From positions 372,001 through 436,000 of the forward strand of contig NZ_JACVCU010000003.1 of assembly GCF_014518425.1 (NCBI RefSeq): 64,000 nt of DNA, given 5' to 3'. The translations under genes and the position numbers were made by a program. This document shows, piece by piece, positions 49,804 through 59,753 of the stretch; position 1 is the stretch's first letter; each line of letters begins with the position of its first letter. The DNA comes from Terrabacter sp. MAHUQ-38. Its GTDB lineage: Bacteria > Actinomycetota > Actinomycetes > Actinomycetales > Dermatophilaceae. A model generated the notes under the pieces. It saw only the letters and a list, made by a program, of their open reading frames with translations, was not told the origin of the DNA and ran no database searches.

Positions 49804-50508
49804 TCAGGGTTGGAGGCGCACCATCGTCCATGCGGTCTGGTCGGCGAGGTCGCCAGGCCCCTTGCGACGGAAGACGATCCGGTCATGGAGCCGGTTGCTG
49901 CGCCCCGCCCAGAACTCGACCTCGTGGCACACGATGCGCCACCCGCCCCAGAAGTCGGGGACGGGCACGTGGCCGCCGCTCTCCGTGTCGGGGAACCGCT
50001 CCAGCGCGGCCTGCCACCTGCGTTCCAGCTCGGCCCGGTCGGCGGCCGGCCGGGACTGGTCCGAGGCCCACGCCGACAGCCGGGAGCCGTAGGGGCGCGA
50101 GTCGAAGTACGCCTCGACCTCATCGCGGCCGATGAGCTCGGCGGTGCCACGGAAGCGGATCGCGCGGTAGATGGCGGGCCACGTCAACGAGGCCGCGATG
50201 TGGGGGTTCGCCTGCAGCTGCACGCTCTTCGCGGACTCGAGGTTGGTCACGAAGCCCGGCCCGCGCTCGTCGAAGAAGCGCATGAGGACGGTCCTCACGT
50301 CGGGTGCCCCGCTCGTGTCGACCGTCGCGACCGACATCGCGGTCGGCTCCGGCACGTCGAGGCGCTCGGCGGCGGCGGCGACTGCGGCGTCGACCCAGGC
50401 ACTCGCCTGCAGGTACGGCGACGGGGCCACATCGGACTCGACGAGCCCGTCGCCGCGGTAGTCGACGCGGCGCACCACCGCGAGCCCGTCGTCGGGTGAG
50501 CTGTCCAT
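49804..50508 (-). CDS. pdxH: Pyridoxamine 5'-phosphate oxidase
   Basis: 234 aa FMN enzyme making pyridoxal 5'-phosphate. Family blocks: PTAMSVATVDTSGAPDVRTVLM, GPGFVTNLESAKSVQLQANP, SRLSAWASDQSRPAADRAEL and the C-terminal VPVPDFWGGWRIVCHEVEFWAGR and NRLHDRIVFRR, which hold the FMN- and substrate-binding Arg/His. ATG 50508. Single gene. Confidence 0.95.
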   Translation of the reverse strand: MDSSPDDGLAVVRRVDYRGDGLVESDVAPSPYLQASAWVDAAVAAAAERLDVPEPTAMSVATVDTSGAPDVRTVLMRFFDERGPGFVTNLESAKSVQLQANPHIAASLTWPAIYRAIRFRGTAELIGRDEVEAYFDSRPYGSRLSAWASDQSRPAADRAELERRWQAALERFPDTESGGHVPVPDFWGGWRIVCHEVEFWAGRSNRLHDRIVFRRKGPGDLADQTAWTMVRLQP

Positions 50509-50616
50509 GAGCCCAGACTAGGGTTGACGCGAGAAGGACCGCACGGGCGTCAGGCCACGGCGCGCGCGGACCCTGCGACGAGCCCCGGCACGCCCGGGGC
50601 TGTGAGGAGTCAGACG

Positions 50617-51021
50617 ATGGCAGGCAAGGGCAAGCTCGTCACCCAGACCGTCAAGCTCGGCATCAAGTACGGCCCCCAGATCTGGGTGGCCACCCAGGCG
50701 CTGCGCGAGCCCGCGAAGCAGGCGGCGAACAAGGCGATCTCCAGCGAGCGGGCCCGGCGCCAGGCCATGGCCCACGCCACGTCGCTCGCCGACGGCAGCA
50801 TCCTCAAGGTCTACCAGGGCGATGCCTCGCTCTGGGTGGTGTTCAGCGGCGACGAGCCGGTCGGCGTCCACCCGGAGACAGACCTGCCGCTCACGGCCCT
50901 CGTCGAGCGCGCCGACCTGACGAAGCGGATCCGTCCGCAGGACAAGGTGAAGGCCACCGACCGCGCCAAGGACGCCGCGACCGCTGCCCTGCGCCGGGGC
51001 AAGCCCAACCAGATCAACTGA
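50617..51021 (+). CDS. Conserved actinobacterial hypothetical protein
   Basis: 134 aa from ATG 50617 with GAGGAG upstream. Basic, helical N-terminal half (KLGIKYGPQIWVATQALREPAKQ), then a beta-rich middle (GSILKVYQGDASLWVVFSGDEPVGVHPE) and a basic tail. No domain I can name; pattern known to me only from actinobacterial genomes. Cytoplasmic. Confidence 0.7.
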   Translation: MAGKGKLVTQTVKLGIKYGPQIWVATQALREPAKQAANKAISSERARRQAMAHATSLADGSILKVYQGDASLWVVFSGDEPVGVHPETDLPLTALVERADLTKRIRPQDKVKATDRAKDAATAALRRGKPNQIN

Positions 51022-51036
51022 CACGCTGCGCAGACG

Positions 51037-51663
51037 TCAGTCGGCGATCGCGATCCCCAGCTCGGTGGCGAACGCGTCGGCGAGGTCGATGACCTGGTGG
51101 CGGCTGAGCGTCGCGCCCCTGAGCCCGGCCAGCCCGACCGGCGAGCGCAGCGTCGCCCCGGAGAGGTCAAGCGCGGCATACGTCCCGCGTCCGAAGGACG
51201 GCTGGACCAGCGTGCAGCCCTCGAAGGTCAGCCCTTCGACCGTCGCCTCCTGCAGGTCGAGCTCGGTGACGACGCAGTCGACGAAGGCGACGTCCTTGAG
51301 CTTCGCCCCCCGCAGGTTGAGGAAGTCGACCTTGCCGCCGCGCACCGTGACGTCGCGCCACGTCGAGCCCCAGGCCGAGACGGCAGCGAGCCGGCACCCC
51401 TCGAAGGTGGTGTCGGCGAGGCTTGCCTCGACGAGCGTCAGGCCGACACCGCCCACCCGCACCCACTCGGACTCGGACCACCGCGAGCCCTCGAGGTGCG
51501 CCTCGTCGAGCGTGCTGCCGACGAGCGAGCACTCGAGGAACGTGTGGCCCTCCGCGCGAGCCCGGGTGAAGTCGGTGCCGTCGAAGCGGACGGCGTCGTG
51601 GTAGTCGTCCCGCGTGGCGAACACCGCATCACGAAACTTGATCTGGTCGGCGGGTGACGGCAT
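51037..51663 (-). CDS. Pentapeptide-repeat protein
   Basis: 208 aa. Residues about 20-190 consist of A(D/N)LXX-type repeats (TDFTRARAEGHTFLECSLVGS; ASLADTTFEGCRL; LDLQEATVEGLTFEGC; LDLSGATLRS), predicted to fold as a right-handed beta-helix. QNR/MfpA relatives mimic DNA and protect gyrase, but most members have no known role. Convergent with the hypothetical gene at 50617. Confidence 0.85.
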   Translation of the reverse strand: MPSPADQIKFRDAVFATRDDYHDAVRFDGTDFTRARAEGHTFLECSLVGSTLDEAHLEGSRWSESEWVRVGGVGLTLVEASLADTTFEGCRLAAVSAWGSTWRDVTVRGGKVDFLNLRGAKLKDVAFVDCVVTELDLQEATVEGLTFEGCTLVQPSFGRGTYAALDLSGATLRSPVGLAGLRGATLSRHQVIDLADAFATELGIAIAD

Positions 51664-51762
51664 ACGGTGAGTCTGGCAGCCACGACCGACGAGCCACCGC
51701 TCCCGGTCGCCGGCTGCCGGCCTCCACACCGCGGTGGTACCGCCTGCACAGCAAGGACCGAC

Positions 51763-52884
51763 ATGGCAGACAGCACGCCCGACCCTGACTTCAAGCCCGG
51801 ACTCGAAGGCGTCATCGCCTTCGAGTCCACCATTGCAGAGCCGGACAAGGAGGGCGGGGCGCTGCGCTATCGCGGCGTCGACATCGACGACCTCGTCGGC
51901 CACGTCGACTTCGGCCACGTCTGGGGACTGCTCGTCGACAACGAGTTCGACCCCGGCCTGCCGCCCGCCGAGCCCTACCCGCTGCCGGTCCACACCGGCG
52001 ACGTGCGCGTCGACGTCCAGTCCGCGCTCGCGATGCTCGCCCCCGTCTGGGGGTTCAGGCCGACGCTCGACATCGATGCAGACGAGGTACGCGACAACCT
52101 CGCCCGGGCGGCCGTCATGGCGCTCTCGTTCGTCGGCCAGTCGGCGCGCGGCCTCGACAAGCCGATGGTCCCGCAGCGCGAGGTCGACAAGGCGCGCACC
52201 ATCACCGAGCGGTTCATGATCCGCTGGCGGGGCGAGCCCGACCCGCGGCACGTCGAGGCCGTCGACGCGTACTGGGTCTCTGCTGCCGAGCACGGGATGA
52301 ACGCCTCCACCTTCACGGCGCGCGTCATCACCTCGACCGGCGCCGACGTGGCGGCCGCCCTCTCCGGCGCGGTCGGTGCGATGTCCGGCCCGCTCCACGG
52401 CGGCGCGCCCTCGCGCGTGCTGCACATGCTCGACGGCGTCGAGCAGCTCGGCGACGCCACGGCATACGTCAAGGGTGTCCTCGACAAGGGCGACCGGCTC
52501 ATGGGCTTCGGCCACCGCGTCTACCGCGCCGAGGACCCGCGCGCCCGCGTGCTCCGCTCGACCTGCGAACGCCTCGGCGCCCCGCGGTACGAGGCTGCCG
52601 CGGCGCTCGAGCAGGCCGCCCTGGACGAGCTGCACGCCCGACGACCCGACCGCGTGCTCGCGACGAACGTCGAGTTCTGGGCTGCCGTCATCCTCGACTT
52701 CGCCGAGGTGCCGCCGTCGATGTTCACGCCGATGTTCACATGTGCACGCACGGCCGGCTGGTCGGCGCACATCCTGGAGCAGAAGCTGACCGGTCGGCTC
52801 ATCCGTCCCTCGTCGCGCTACGTCGGTGCGGGTGAGCGCCGTCCCGAGGACGTCGCCGGCTGGACGCCGGACATCGGCCGCTGA
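51763..52884 (+). CDS. citA: Citrate synthase 2
   Basis: 373 aa. Citrate-synthase blocks: FESTIAEPDKEGGALRYRGVDI (N-terminal), AEHGMNASTFTARVITSTGAD with the first active-site His, GPLHGGAPSRVLHML with the second, MGFGHRVYRAEDPRA with the third and Arg residues, and NVEFWAAVILDF with the catalytic Asp region. The shorter type II-like actinobacterial form. ATG 51763 with AAGGA. A 7-bp hairpin follows. Confidence 0.93.
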   Translation: MADSTPDPDFKPGLEGVIAFESTIAEPDKEGGALRYRGVDIDDLVGHVDFGHVWGLLVDNEFDPGLPPAEPYPLPVHTGDVRVDVQSALAMLAPVWGFRPTLDIDADEVRDNLARAAVMALSFVGQSARGLDKPMVPQREVDKARTITERFMIRWRGEPDPRHVEAVDAYWVSAAEHGMNASTFTARVITSTGADVAAALSGAVGAMSGPLHGGAPSRVLHMLDGVEQLGDATAYVKGVLDKGDRLMGFGHRVYRAEDPRARVLRSTCERLGAPRYEAAAALEQAALDELHARRPDRVLATNVEFWAAVILDFAEVPPSMFTPMFTCARTAGWSAHILEQKLTGRLIRPSSRYVGAGERRPEDVAGWTPDIGR

Positions 52885-52896
52885 CCGTCCCCGCCT

Positions 52897-52919
52897 GCCC
52901 GCTGCTTCGACGAGCGGGC
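52897..52919 (+). terminator. Short hairpin after citrate synthase
   Basis: GCCCGCT (52897-52903) pairs with 52913-52919 around a 9-base loop, 13 bp after the stop. Short stem, so only moderately convincing. Confidence 0.45.
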
Positions 52920-52980
52920 TGGCGTCCTCGCGCGTAGCCTCGCGACAGGAGTCACGAGGTCACTGAGTCGGGGAGACACG

Positions 52981-54984
52981 ATGGTGCGGCGACTGCGAGT
53001 CCGAGGTTCGATCGCGCTGGCGGGCACGCTGCTCGCCGGAGCCGCGCTGGTCGCCCCGCACCCGCCGGCGGCCGAGGCCGCCCCCACGCTGCAGGTCACC
53101 ACGGTCGTGTCCGGCCTCAGCTACCCGTGGGACATCACGTGGGTCGGCGACCTCATGCTCTACGACCTGCGTGGCGGGCAGGTGTGGAGCAAGCGCGGCG
53201 GCAACGCTCCCCGACGCGTCAGCATCTCCGGGTTCCCGGCGATCTACGTCAACAGCGAGGGAGGCCTGCTCGGTCTCGTCGCCGACCCCGCGGCATCGAC
53301 GAACAAGCGCTTCTACACGTGCCAGTCGGTCCGCAGCTCGTCGGGCGGCGCCCTCGACGTACGAGTCCTGCGCTGGCGGCTGACGAGCGACACGAGCGCC
53401 GTGTCGGACGGCGCGCCAGTCGTCACCGGCCTGCCGATCACGACCGGGCGCCACTCCGGCTGCCGACTGCGGTTCGGCACCGACGGCAAGCTCTACGTCG
53501 GTACCGGCGACGCCGCGGTCGGCACCAACCCGCAGAACCTCGGATCGCTCGGCGGCAAGGTGCTCCGGGTCGGCTGGAACGGCACCATCCCCACCGACAA
53601 CCCGTTCTACTCGCGCGGCGGCAACGCCCGCTACGTGTGGCAGTACGGCCACCGCAACATCCAGGGGCTCGCGCTGCGACCCGGCACGAGCGAGCTGTGG
53701 ACCGCCGAGCACGGCACCAGCCGCGACGACGAGGTCAACCTCTCGCTGCGCGGCGCCAACTACGGCTGGGACCCCGTGCCCGGCTACGACGAGTCGACCC
53801 CGATGACCGACCTGTCGAAGTTCCCGTCGGCCCGGGTGGCGATGTGGTCGTCGGGCTATCCGACCGTCGCGACGAGCGGTACGACGTTCCTGCGCGGGTC
53901 GGCGTGGGGTGAGTGGCAGGGCGCCCTGGCCGTCGGCCTGCTCAAGGGCGAGGGCATCTACCTCATGCGGTTCAACCCGTCGCCGACGACGACCCGCGTG
54001 GCGTCGGTGACACGGCTCGCGGCCGCCCAGGGCTACGGCCGCATCCGGGCCGTGCAGCTCGGACCCGACGGGTCCCTCTACTTCACGACCTCCAACGGCA
54101 GCAACGACAAGATCGTGCGCATCCGGCCCACCGCCTCCGTGCCGAGCAGGTCGGGAGGCAGCCTCATCTCGCCGGTCGGCGTCACCGCGGCGCGCACGGG
54201 CACGCAGGTGGTGACCTTCGCCCGCGGCACCGGCGACGCCGTCTCGTTCCGTCGCAGCACCAACGACGGCTCCTCCTGGGGCGCCTGGACGTCTGCCGGT
54301 GTCACCTCGACCGACGCGCCCTCGGCGACGAGCTCGCGCCCGGGCCGCGTCGACCTCTTCACCCGCAACGCGTCACGCCAGCTCGTCCACACGTGGTTCC
54401 AGGACGGCATACGCAAGGGGTCGGCCAACCTCGGCGGCACCGTCATCGCCCAGCACGGCGCGTCGCTCGGCAACGGGACGATCGACGTGTTCGCCGTGGC
54501 CAGCACCGGCTCGGCCTGGCGCAAGCACTTCAACGGCACGAGCTGGAGCGGCTGGGTGTCCGCGGGTGGGGTCTTCACCTCAGGACTGTCCGCGTCGGCG
54601 AAGGCGGCCAACGGCACGATCCTCGTGACCGGGCGCGGCACGAACGGAGCGACGTACGAGCGCGTCTTCACCCCGAGCGGGGCGAGCACCGGTTGGGTGC
54701 GGCGCTACGACAACCTCGCGGCATGGTCCGACCGAGCGCTGGGAGACACGTGGCCGGGGCGGGCGCTCGTGGCGGTGGGCAACGGGGTCGACCGGCACGC
54801 GGTCCTCCAGCGCGGCAGCACCCTGACCGGGCTGGCGCCGGTCTTCACCTCGGCACCCGACGTCGTGACCCGGGCCGACGGCACGTTCCTGCTCTTCGGA
54901 CGGGGCGCCGACGGGCACCTCTGGGTCTACAGCGGCAGGCCCGGCGCATACACCAGCACGTCCCTCGGCGGCACCGTCCGTTGA
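52981..54984 (+). CDS. Secreted PQQ-type sugar dehydrogenase with C-terminal lectin-like propeller
   Basis: 667 aa. Signal peptide to about residue 34 (GTLLAGAALVAPHPPAAEA). Residues 40-385 are the six-bladed soluble aldose dehydrogenase (GLSYPWDITWV, TTGRHSGCRLRFGTDGKLYVGTGD, YGHRNIQGLALRP, AEHGTSRDDEVN), including the catalytic His of the GRHSG block. Residues about 395-667 are repeats of the W-W-G type (SSWGAWTSAGVTS, SWSGWVSAGGV, LFGRGADGHLWVYSG), a PLL-like carbohydrate-binding propeller. The fusion suggests oxidation of sugars bound on a surface. ATG 52981. Confidence 0.87.
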   Translation: MVRRLRVRGSIALAGTLLAGAALVAPHPPAAEAAPTLQVTTVVSGLSYPWDITWVGDLMLYDLRGGQVWSKRGGNAPRRVSISGFPAIYVNSEGGLLGLVADPAASTNKRFYTCQSVRSSSGGALDVRVLRWRLTSDTSAVSDGAPVVTGLPITTGRHSGCRLRFGTDGKLYVGTGDAAVGTNPQNLGSLGGKVLRVGWNGTIPTDNPFYSRGGNARYVWQYGHRNIQGLALRPGTSELWTAEHGTSRDDEVNLSLRGANYGWDPVPGYDESTPMTDLSKFPSARVAMWSSGYPTVATSGTTFLRGSAWGEWQGALAVGLLKGEGIYLMRFNPSPTTTRVASVTRLAAAQGYGRIRAVQLGPDGSLYFTTSNGSNDKIVRIRPTASVPSRSGGSLISPVGVTAARTGTQVVTFARGTGDAVSFRRSTNDGSSWGAWTSAGVTSTDAPSATSSRPGRVDLFTRNASRQLVHTWFQDGIRKGSANLGGTVIAQHGASLGNGTIDVFAVASTGSAWRKHFNGTSWSGWVSAGGVFTSGLSASAKAANGTILVTGRGTNGATYERVFTPSGASTGWVRRYDNLAAWSDRALGDTWPGRALVAVGNGVDRHAVLQRGSTLTGLAPVFTSAPDVVTRADGTFLLFGRGADGHLWVYSGRPGAYTSTSLGGTVR

Positions 54985-55094
54985 CCGCCACCGTCACTCG
55001 TCGCCGCACCCCTTCGTCGTCGACGCACCTCCTGCAGCGGGTGTAGCCACGACCGGAGGTATGCCGGGCTGCTGGGCCTGCCGGCCGCGCGGGC

Positions 55095-55982
55095 TCAACC
55101 GGCACGCCTGCTCAGGGCCACCGCCTCGTTGATCCGGCGAGCGATGCGGTCGGGATGGCGCAGGTCCGCCCACACGAACCGCACCACGACCCAGCCCTCA
55201 CGGCGCAGGGCGTCCTCCCGCCGCTTCTCGTCGAAGAGCGCCCGCGAGCCGTCGTACTTGACCTCTCCGTCGAACTCCACGAGGACCCGCGTGCCGTCCA
55301 CTGCGAAGTCCGCTCGGAAGATGCCCGAGTCCGTGCTCACGCGGGCCTGCGGCGTGAAGGCGATGCCGAGCAGCCGCAACGCGTGCGCCAGCAGCGACTC
55401 ACCGACGGACTCGATCCGCCCGTCCGCGTGGGCCAGCACTGCCCGCACCTGCGCGACGCCCGGGCGCCCGTCGAACGCGACAACCGCCGTCGACAGCTCA
55501 TCCGATGTGACCATCGTGCGGTGCAGCGCGGCATCGGCGGCGACCAGGGCGGTCAGCGGCGAGCCGACGAGCCCGGCCTGGACGATGGCGATCGCAGTCG
55601 GGACACGGTCTCCGTCCGGCAGGCCGCCGACCGCCCGCGAGACGTGCAGCCCCCGCGAGCTCTTGTCGGACAGCCGGGTGCGATGGGTCAGATGCACGAC
55701 CTCGAGGCCCGCGGCGTACGTCGGCAGTCCCTGCAGGACGAGGCAGCTGTGGTGGCTGACGACCGCGCGCCCACCCAGGCGGCGGAAGGCGGCCAGAGTG
55801 CGGAGTGCATGCAGGTCACGCTCGTCACGAGGGATCCGCGTGCTGTAGTAGCCGCGCAGGAGTGGCACGAGCGACCCGGCGGCCACCAGGCGAGCGAGGC
55901 CGTCGCCGCTCACTCCCCACCGCCGGGCGTCCGCGGCGGCAAGCACGTCGTCTCGGGCGATCGAGTCAAGATCGAGATCCAT
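55095..55982 (-). CDS. AbiEi-like HTH plus DUF559 (Vsr-like) endonuclease-fold protein
   Basis: 295 aa. The N-terminus resembles the AbiEi antitoxin winged helix (VSGDGLARLVAAGSLVPLLRGYYS). The C-terminus is a DUF559/Vsr-like fold with the Asp/Glu-x-Lys-type core (RVLVEFDGEVKYDGS) and EDALRREGWVVVRFVW. Very common as a single gene in actinobacteria; DNA cleavage has not been shown for this architecture. No partner toxin adjacent. Confidence 0.82.
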   Translation of the reverse strand: MDLDLDSIARDDVLAAADARRWGVSGDGLARLVAAGSLVPLLRGYYSTRIPRDERDLHALRTLAAFRRLGGRAVVSHHSCLVLQGLPTYAAGLEVVHLTHRTRLSDKSSRGLHVSRAVGGLPDGDRVPTAIAIVQAGLVGSPLTALVAADAALHRTMVTSDELSTAVVAFDGRPGVAQVRAVLAHADGRIESVGESLLAHALRLLGIAFTPQARVSTDSGIFRADFAVDGTRVLVEFDGEVKYDGSRALFDEKRREDALRREGWVVVRFVWADLRHPDRIARRINEAVALSRRAG

Positions 55983-57459
<1,477 letters not shown>

Positions 57460-57475
57460 GTCCCCGCGCAGGTCC

Positions 57476-57516
57476 CGAGAGGGCCGGCTCCCGGATGCCG
57501 GGTGCCGGCCCTCTCG
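57476..57516 (+). terminator. Hairpin terminator after serC
   Basis: CGAGAGGGCCGGC (57476-57488) pairs perfectly with 57504-57516; the 15-base loop itself can form CCCGG/CCGGG, extending the stem. Confidence 0.88.
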
Positions 57517-57611
57517 CGTGTCCTCGCCCCCGGGTGCGTGACCTTTCGCGGGCGAGCGTCGTTGACCCCGGAAGACCGCCAATGGGGGCGGCAGTCGTTC
57601 GAGGAGTCACC

Positions 57612-58964
57612 ATGGTCCGCATCGTCCGCGCACGCACCACCGCGCGCCGGGTCGCTGCCGCCCTGCCCGTCATCGCCCTGGCGAGCGCCGGCATCGCGTT
57701 CGCCGCCACGCGGGGGCCCGACGCGGTCACGCCGACGTCGATCACGGTGCCCGACGCGGCGATCCAGGAGGGCAGCCCCCTCTACCCGCAGGCCGGTCCC
57801 GCACCCGCCCCGATGCAGCTGCCCCCGATCTACCAGACCTTCACGCCCGACTACGCGCGCGTCGACGTGCCCGCCGAGGCCCGAGGCGCCGTGACGGCCA
57901 TCAGCGGGTTCGCGCCCGTGCGGCTCGACGCCAACGGCATTCCCTCGGTCGCCGTCGCGGCCTACCAGCGTGCTGCCGGCGTCCTCGGCAGGGTCAAGCC
58001 GGGCTGCGGTGTCGACTGGGCGCTGCTCGGTGCGATCGGCCGGGTCGAGAGCAACCACGCGCGCTTCGGCGGCAACGTCCTCGACGCCGGCGGTATCGCC
58101 CGGCCCGGCATCATCGGCATCCCGCTCGACGGCTCGCGTGGCACGGCCCGGATCACCGACACGGACGACGGCACCCTCGACCGCGACTCGGTGTTCGACC
58201 GCGCCGTCGGCCCGATGCAGTTCATCCCGACGTCCTGGCAGCTGGCCGGCCGTGACGGCGACGGCGACGGTGTCGCCAACCCGCAGAGCCTCACCGACGC
58301 CGTCACGGGCGCCGGCGTGCTGCTGTGCTCCGGCGGCACGGACCTGCGCCGGCCGGGCGCGGCATACCGTGCCGTGCTGCGCTACAACCACTCCGACTCG
58401 TACGTCCGCACGGTCCTGTCGATCGCCGACGCCTACCGCCGCGGCGTCACGGTCGTCCCCATGAACGCGATCCCCGCCGCCCGCCCCGCAGCCGGGAGCG
58501 GCTCGGCCACCCCCGAGGGCTCGGGGTTCGCGTATGCCGGCTCGCCGGCTCCCCGTCCGACGGCTTCGCCGAGCGCACGCCCCACACCGAGCTCCTCGGC
58601 GAAGCCGTCACACTCACCGTCAGCCAGGCCCGAGCCGTCCTCGTCGCCGAGGCCGTCGGGCGAGCCGAAGCCGGCACCCGAACCGTCACCGACGAAGCGC
58701 TCCCCCGGCATCACCGTGCCGCTGCCCTCGGTGCCCGGCGTGCCGCTGCCCTCGGTGACGGTACCGGTCCCGGTGCCGCCGGCGCCGATCCCGTCACCGA
58801 CGGTGCCCGAGGAGATCGTCCGGCTGCTCGCCCTGCCGCACCTGCCGCTCCTGCCCGGCGACCCGAAGGACCTCGTCCGCGTGCTCGACCCTCGGACCGC
58901 GAAGCTGGTCTGCGTCCTCGACGAGAAGGTCGTCACGTGCCCCACGGGTGGCGTGCTCGGCTGA
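57612..58964 (+). CDS. Secreted lytic transglycosylase (MltB/SLT-like) with Pro/Ser tail
   Basis: 450 aa. Signal peptide to about residue 32 (ALASAGIAFA). Residues about 110-285 are the MltB-like domain with the catalytic Glu in GAIGRVESNHARFGG and the FDRAVGPMQFIPTSW block. The last 150 residues are Pro/Ser-rich (SARPTPSSSAKPSHS), likely crossing the wall, and end in a small CVLDEKVVTCPTG motif that may form a disulfide. Cleaves glycan strands. ATG 57612 after GAGGAG. Confidence 0.9.
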   Translation: MVRIVRARTTARRVAAALPVIALASAGIAFAATRGPDAVTPTSITVPDAAIQEGSPLYPQAGPAPAPMQLPPIYQTFTPDYARVDVPAEARGAVTAISGFAPVRLDANGIPSVAVAAYQRAAGVLGRVKPGCGVDWALLGAIGRVESNHARFGGNVLDAGGIARPGIIGIPLDGSRGTARITDTDDGTLDRDSVFDRAVGPMQFIPTSWQLAGRDGDGDGVANPQSLTDAVTGAGVLLCSGGTDLRRPGAAYRAVLRYNHSDSYVRTVLSIADAYRRGVTVVPMNAIPAARPAAGSGSATPEGSGFAYAGSPAPRPTASPSARPTPSSSAKPSHSPSARPEPSSSPRPSGEPKPAPEPSPTKRSPGITVPLPSVPGVPLPSVTVPVPVPPAPIPSPTVPEEIVRLLALPHLPLLPGDPKDLVRVLDPRTAKLVCVLDEKVVTCPTGGVLG

Positions 58965-59005
58965 CCTCCCCCACCGAGGCCGAGCAGCACCCCTGCGAAA
59001 GCGGG

Positions 59006-59033
59006 AGCGGCCGCCCCGTCCCGGGCGGCCGCT
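59006..59033. terminator. Bidirectional hairpin terminator
   Basis: AGCGGCCGCCC (59006-59016) pairs with 59023-59033, between the convergent transglycosylase and ferritin genes. Confidence 0.75.
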
Positions 59034-59058
59034 TCCGTCGTCTGCGGGCTGGTCGGCG

Positions 59059-59592
59059 TCAGGCGCCGGCGCCGGCGATCGGCGGGGCCGAGGAGTCGTC
59101 AGCCGCGCTGCCGCCGCCCTCGCGCCGGAGGTACTCCTCGATGGTCTCCAGGTCGTCGCGGTTGCGCTCGACGATGGTCAGCAGGTCCGACATCGAGCTG
59201 ACCTCCTCGACCTGCTCCTTGATGAACCACTGCATGAACTGGTCGGACGCGAAGTCGTGCTCGTCGCGGGCCACGGCCGTCAGGGCGTTGACCTGGTCGC
59301 TCACCCGCTTCTCCTGGGCGAGCGCGAGCTTCACCGGCTCGACGACGTCGGAGAACGAGTTCGTCGGCGCGCCGACGCCGGGGACCGCCACGGTCGAGTC
59401 GGTGTCGAGGAGGTACTGCACCATCATCATCGCGTGGTCGCGCTCCTCGAGCGCCTGACGGTAGAAGAGCGCCGCCATCTGCGGCATCGTCAGGGTGTCG
59501 TAGTAGACCGCGATCGCGACGTACTGCTGGTGGGCAGCGAACTCGTGGCCGATCTGCTCGTTGAGCAGGTCGACGAACTTCTGGGCAGCCAT
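59059..59592 (-). CDS. Ferritin
   Basis: 177 aa non-haem ferritin (BfrB type). Four-helix bundle with ferroxidase residues in LNEQIGHEFAAHQQY, ALEERDHAMMMVQYL (Glu-x-x-His) and FMQWFIKEQVEEVSSM (Glu, Gln). Stores Fe(III) in a 24-subunit shell. Likely activated by IdeR, encoded at 45774, though I did not find a clear box in front. Confidence 0.95.
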   Translation of the reverse strand: MAAQKFVDLLNEQIGHEFAAHQQYVAIAVYYDTLTMPQMAALFYRQALEERDHAMMMVQYLLDTDSTVAVPGVGAPTNSFSDVVEPVKLALAQEKRVSDQVNALTAVARDEHDFASDQFMQWFIKEQVEEVSSMSDLLTIVERNRDDLETIEEYLRREGGGSAADDSSAPPIAGAGA

Positions 59593-59663
59593 GATGGCTC
59601 CTCCGCACTGGCTTCGACGGGGTGGGCGGGTCCCATCCTAGGGACCCGGCCGCGCCCGCCCGG

Positions 59664-59753
59664 TCAGCGGTTCACGATCGCAGCGATGACCGCGATCGCG
59701 ATGAAGAGCACGAGCGCGGCGAGCGTGATGGCATGTCGGAACTTGAAGCTCAC
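59664..59753 (-). CDS. 29-aa single-span membrane peptide
   Basis: GTG start at 59753 overlaps the MFS stop (GTGA). Encodes a basic start (VSFKFRHA) then one hydrophobic helix (LVLFIAIAVIAAIV) ending NR. Coupling to the transporter gene is the main support; small regulators of this size occur beside efflux pumps. No family. Confidence 0.5.
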   Translation of the reverse strand: MSFKFRHAITLAALVLFIAIAVIAAIVNR

